Shown one piece after another: positions 4,335-6,044 of a stretch of DNA of 6,044 nucleotides. The position numbers were made by a program, and so were the translations under genes. Origin of the DNA: an uncultured Ruaniaceae bacterium (lineage in GTDB: Bacteria; Actinomycetota; Actinomycetes; Actinomycetales; Beutenbergiaceae); NCBI GenBank assembly GCA_938004115.1, contig CALKWS010000185.1, positions 1 through 6,044 of the forward strand, given 5' to 3'. Positions within the stretch are counted from its first letter, which is position 1. Each line of letters starts with the position of its first letter. The notes beneath the pieces were generated by a model, which worked only from the letters and a program-made list of their open reading frames with translations, was not told the origin of the DNA and made no database searches.

Positions 4335-5282
4335 TCACGGCCGGGCGTAGCCGGCACCGGCGATGGCCCCGGCGATGACCAGGTCCTGCCAGGACATCCC
4401 CGAACTCTTGAACACCACCGGGCGGTCCGGGCTCAACGGCGCCGCGCCGGTGGCCACCTCGGCCATGGTGATCAGGTCGCCTGCCGTCAACGCGCCCTCG
4501 TCGATCGCCATGACCACATCGCCGCTCTCCCGCAGCGCGGTGGCGACGTCCTCCACCACCACCTGGGCCCGGCCCATCAGCGCCCCGTCCAGTTCCCGGG
4601 CGTCAGGCTCATGGGAGCCCACCGCGGTCACCACCGCGTCGTCGCGCACTGCCCGGGAGTCGAACAGCGGGGTACGGGCGGTGGTGGCGCACATGATCAC
4701 ATCGGCCCGGGCGGTGGCCTCCTGCGCCTGCTCGCTGCCGCTGGTGGCCAGGTTGACGTCGTCCATGCCCTCGGGGCGTCGCGGGTTGCGCGCGATCATC
4801 GTCACGGAGGCGATCTCCCGTTGACCTGCGAGCACCGCCCGCAGGGTGTGCACGTGGGCCACCCCCTGGGGGCCGGTGCCGTAGACCACGACGTGGGCTG
4901 CCTCGGTGCGGTCCAGCAGCGCGGGGCGCACGGCGGCGATCGAGACCGCAGCGGTGCGGATCATCGTCAGCGCCGAACCCTCGAGCAACATCTGCGGCGC
5001 CAGGGTCTGGGCGTCGAAGAGCACGTACAACCCCTGGATCCGCTCCAGGCCGCGTGCCGGGTTATCCGGGGCGACGGTGAGCACTTTGACCCCCGCGTGG
5101 TGCGCCGAGCCCGAGGGCATCAGCAGGAATTCGCCATTGCGCAACGGCACCGGAATGCGCGGGTGATCCTCATCCGGCCGCAATCCCCCACGCAGGGCGT
5201 CGAGGAGTGCCTGGACCGCCTGGTTCGGGCTGATGGCGGCCATGGTGGCGCCGTGATCGAGGTAGGCGGGGGAGGGGGTCAT
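4335..5282 (-). CDS. Ornithine cyclodeaminase/mu-crystallin family NAD(P)-dependent oxidoreductase, 315 aa
   Basis: Member of the family that includes ornithine cyclodeaminase, archaeal alanine dehydrogenase and ketimine or pyrroline-2-carboxylate reductases. Residues about 1-120 and the C-terminal helix form the substrate/dimer domain, with substrate-lysine motif GVKVLTV (K66) and MIRTAAVS (R109, T110). The Rossmann core starts with VVVYGTGPQG (131-140). AVGSHEPDARELD (220-232) and VFKSSGMSWQDLVIA (290-304) are family signatures. Where true ornithine cyclodeaminases have the catalytic Asp in GGDCPG, this protein has His (H224), so a dehydrogenase or imine reductase is more likely than ammonia-releasing cyclisation. 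Start ATG 5282-5280 retains the usual PAYLD N-terminus; no clear Shine-Dalgarno sequence is visible, and ATG at codon 14 is the alternative. Its stop lies 14 bp from the convergent tRNA gene. Confidence 0.88.
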   Translation of the reverse strand: MTPSPAYLDHGATMAAISPNQAVQALLDALRGGLRPDEDHPRIPVPLRNGEFLLMPSGSAHHAGVKVLTVAPDNPARGLERIQGLYVLFDAQTLAPQMLLEGSALTMIRTAAVSIAAVRPALLDRTEAAHVVVYGTGPQGVAHVHTLRAVLAGQREIASVTMIARNPRRPEGMDDVNLATSGSEQAQEATARADVIMCATTARTPLFDSRAVRDDAVVTAVGSHEPDARELDGALMGRAQVVVEDVATALRESGDVVMAIDEGALTAGDLITMAEVATGAAPLSPDRPVVFKSSGMSWQDLVIAGAIAGAGYARP

Positions 5283-5322
5283 CGCGGTGCATCCAGTTCC
5301 ATCGGGTGGGGCTCATCGGGCC

Positions 5323-5355
5323 ACTGACGCTTGGCCCGCCCGTCATTGTGTCAGT
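5323..5355. promoter_or_regulatory. Inverted repeat ACTGAC-N21-GTCAGT in the spacer upstream of the oxidoreductase gene
   Basis: Perfect 6-bp arms at 5323-5328 and 5350-5355; an overlapping TGACG/CGTCA pair lies at 5325-5329 and 5341-5345. On the minus strand CTGACA (5354-5349) resembles a -35 box, but no -10 hexamer is found at the right distance. It may be a regulatory site for the oxidoreductase gene or chance. No other signal is visible in 5283-5389, and no convincing terminator for the Xre gene. Confidence 0.25.
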
Positions 5356-5389
5356 CCGGTCCACCGAGTGCCCGGGCGCCGGAGGGGCG

Positions 5390-5587
5390 TCAGCCGTCCT
5401 CGGGGGTGAAGACGTCCTCGATCCGGCACTCGAACACCGCGGCGATGCGGAAGGCCAGCGGCAGGCTGGGATCGAACCTGCCGCGTTCGATCGAGATCAC
5501 CGTCTGGCGCGACACCCCGAGCAGGTCGGCCAGGTGGGCCTGGGACCAGCCACGCTCGGTGCGCCGTGCGGCCAGGTCGTTGCGCAT
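5390..5587 (-). CDS. Small Xre-family transcriptional regulator, 65 aa
   Basis: Cro/C1-type DNA-binding protein made of little more than the helix-turn-helix domain. Residues 3-60 cover the five-helix fold; SQAHLADLLGVSRQTVISIE (15-34) is the helix-turn-recognition helix, followed by RGRFDPSLPLAFRIAAVF and the acidic IEDVFTPEDG tail typical of this short subfamily. Start ATG 5587-5585 overlaps the stop of the upstream membrane-protein gene as TGATG, and GGGAGGG (5597-5591) lies three bases ahead inside that gene, so the two are translated together. A longer reading from 5770 overlaps the membrane gene in another frame and is rejected. Such short regulators are often encoded beside small membrane proteins and probably repress their own operon; the target site is not visible here because the operon promoter is beyond the window. 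Confidence 0.92.
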   Translation of the reverse strand: MRNDLAARRTERGWSQAHLADLLGVSRQTVISIERGRFDPSLPLAFRIAAVFECRIEDVFTPEDG

Positions 5588-6030
5588 CAGCCCTCCCGCC
5601 GGGACAGCACCAGATACCGTGCGGCCACGTCGACCATGGCCGCGATCAGGACCGTGGTGAGCACGGGTAGCAACGCCAGGTCGATCCCGGTGACGGCGGC
5701 CGCCACCAGTGCCAGTCCCAGTGCCATGACCACGTCGAAGAACGCACCGGAGGCGGAGCGCTGCAGCCACTGCGACTCCACGCCCTGGTCGGCGTGCTCC
5801 GGTGGGCGGACGGTGTGGCGGGCGACGAACAGTAACCAGGAGACGCCGAGGCAGGCCGGGGTCAGCACGAGGCTGAACACCACGAACGTGAGCACGGGCT
5901 GCTGGTCCCGGAAGGTGCTCGCGAGCGCGCCGAGACCGCCGGCCAGGCCCAGGCCGACGGCGATCATGAGCAGGTAGGCGCCCAACGGTGCGCTGGGGCG
6001 GGGTCGGGAGGTGAGGGAGGGATGGGGCAC
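5587..6030 (-). CDS. Four-helix integral membrane protein of an Xre-coupled pair, 147 aa
   Basis: Unassigned membrane protein. Four hydrophobic segments are visible at residues about 16-37, 46-71, 95-115 and 118-140, with a charged loop (RHTVRPPEHADQGVESQWLQR) between the second and third and a basic C-terminal end, ARYLVLSRREG. No enzymatic motif is recognised. The start is GTG 6030-6028, backed by AAAGGA at 6041-6036 five bases upstream. It is the first gene of a two-gene unit with the Xre regulator, overlapping by one base; in such pairs the membrane protein is of unknown role, with signal sensing by it a guess. Codon 66 (5835-5833) is TTA, the second TTA codon in the window. The promoter lies outside the window. 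Confidence 0.82.
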   Translation of the reverse strand: MPHPSLTSRPRPSAPLGAYLLMIAVGLGLAGGLGALASTFRDQQPVLTFVVFSLVLTPACLGVSWLLFVARHTVRPPEHADQGVESQWLQRSASGAFFDVVMALGLALVAAAVTGIDLALLPVLTTVLIAAMVDVAARYLVLSRREG

Positions 6031-6044
6031 GGTGGTCCTTTCCG

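Noticed and set aside
4611..5327. Plus-strand open frame opposite the oxidoreductase gene
   Set aside because: His/Gly/Arg-rich shadow translation without motifs; the minus-strand protein is full length.

Overview
The window comes from a very GC-rich chromosome with strong third-position G/C bias, GTG starts alongside ATG, and protein families typical of Actinomycetes: an actinobacterial-type 84-residue Smr protein, a family 5 uracil-DNA glycosylase, and a type II NADH dehydrogenase with the actinobacterial C-terminal tail. TTA leucine codons are nearly absent, 2 among about 1,790 codons. Genus cannot be named from the sequence; it looks like ordinary chromosome, with no insertion sequence, integrase, phage gene or CRISPR array.

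Layout: (1) positions 1-299, minus strand: N-terminal 99 codons of an ArsR-type winged-helix regulator running off the left edge. It diverges from a plus-strand Smr-domain gene (376-630); the 76-bp gap holds overlapping promoter elements and an inverted repeat that could be an operator for both. (2) 631-789: GC-rich spacer with a 49-bp-offset direct repeat that copies the smr stop-codon region. (3) 790-2671, plus strand: compact three-gene cluster, a YbaK/ProX-type aminoacyl-tRNA deacylase, a UdgB-type uracil-DNA glycosylase and an AAC(6')-like GNAT acetyltransferase, with 11-bp and overlapping (GTGA) junctions. (4) 2806-4191, plus strand: ndh, probably on a leaderless mRNA, followed by a strong hairpin. 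(5) 4247-4320, plus strand: a tRNA gene with anticodon UAA. (6) 4335-5282, minus strand: an ornithine cyclodeaminase/mu-crystallin family oxidoreductase, convergent with the tRNA. (7) 5390-6030, minus strand: a four-helix membrane protein translationally coupled (TGATG) to a 65-residue Xre-type repressor.

The most unusual element is the tRNA. It reads UUA, the rarest leucine codon here, has the 3-bp D-stem, 11-nt D-loop and A73 of a leucine tRNA, but has a 5-nt variable loop instead of the long variable arm that every ordinary bacterial tRNA-Leu carries. The gene directly upstream, ndh, contains one of the window's two TTA codons, at codon 25. This suggests, but does not prove, a bldA-like link between a rare-codon tRNA and respiratory NADH oxidation. 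The other TTA codon is codon 66 of the membrane-protein gene at the right end.

Functionally the rest is a mix of housekeeping and quality-control genes: tRNA editing, uracil repair, Smr nucleic-acid processing, NADH:quinone electron transfer, an amino/imino-acid dehydrogenase, and two small regulatory modules.
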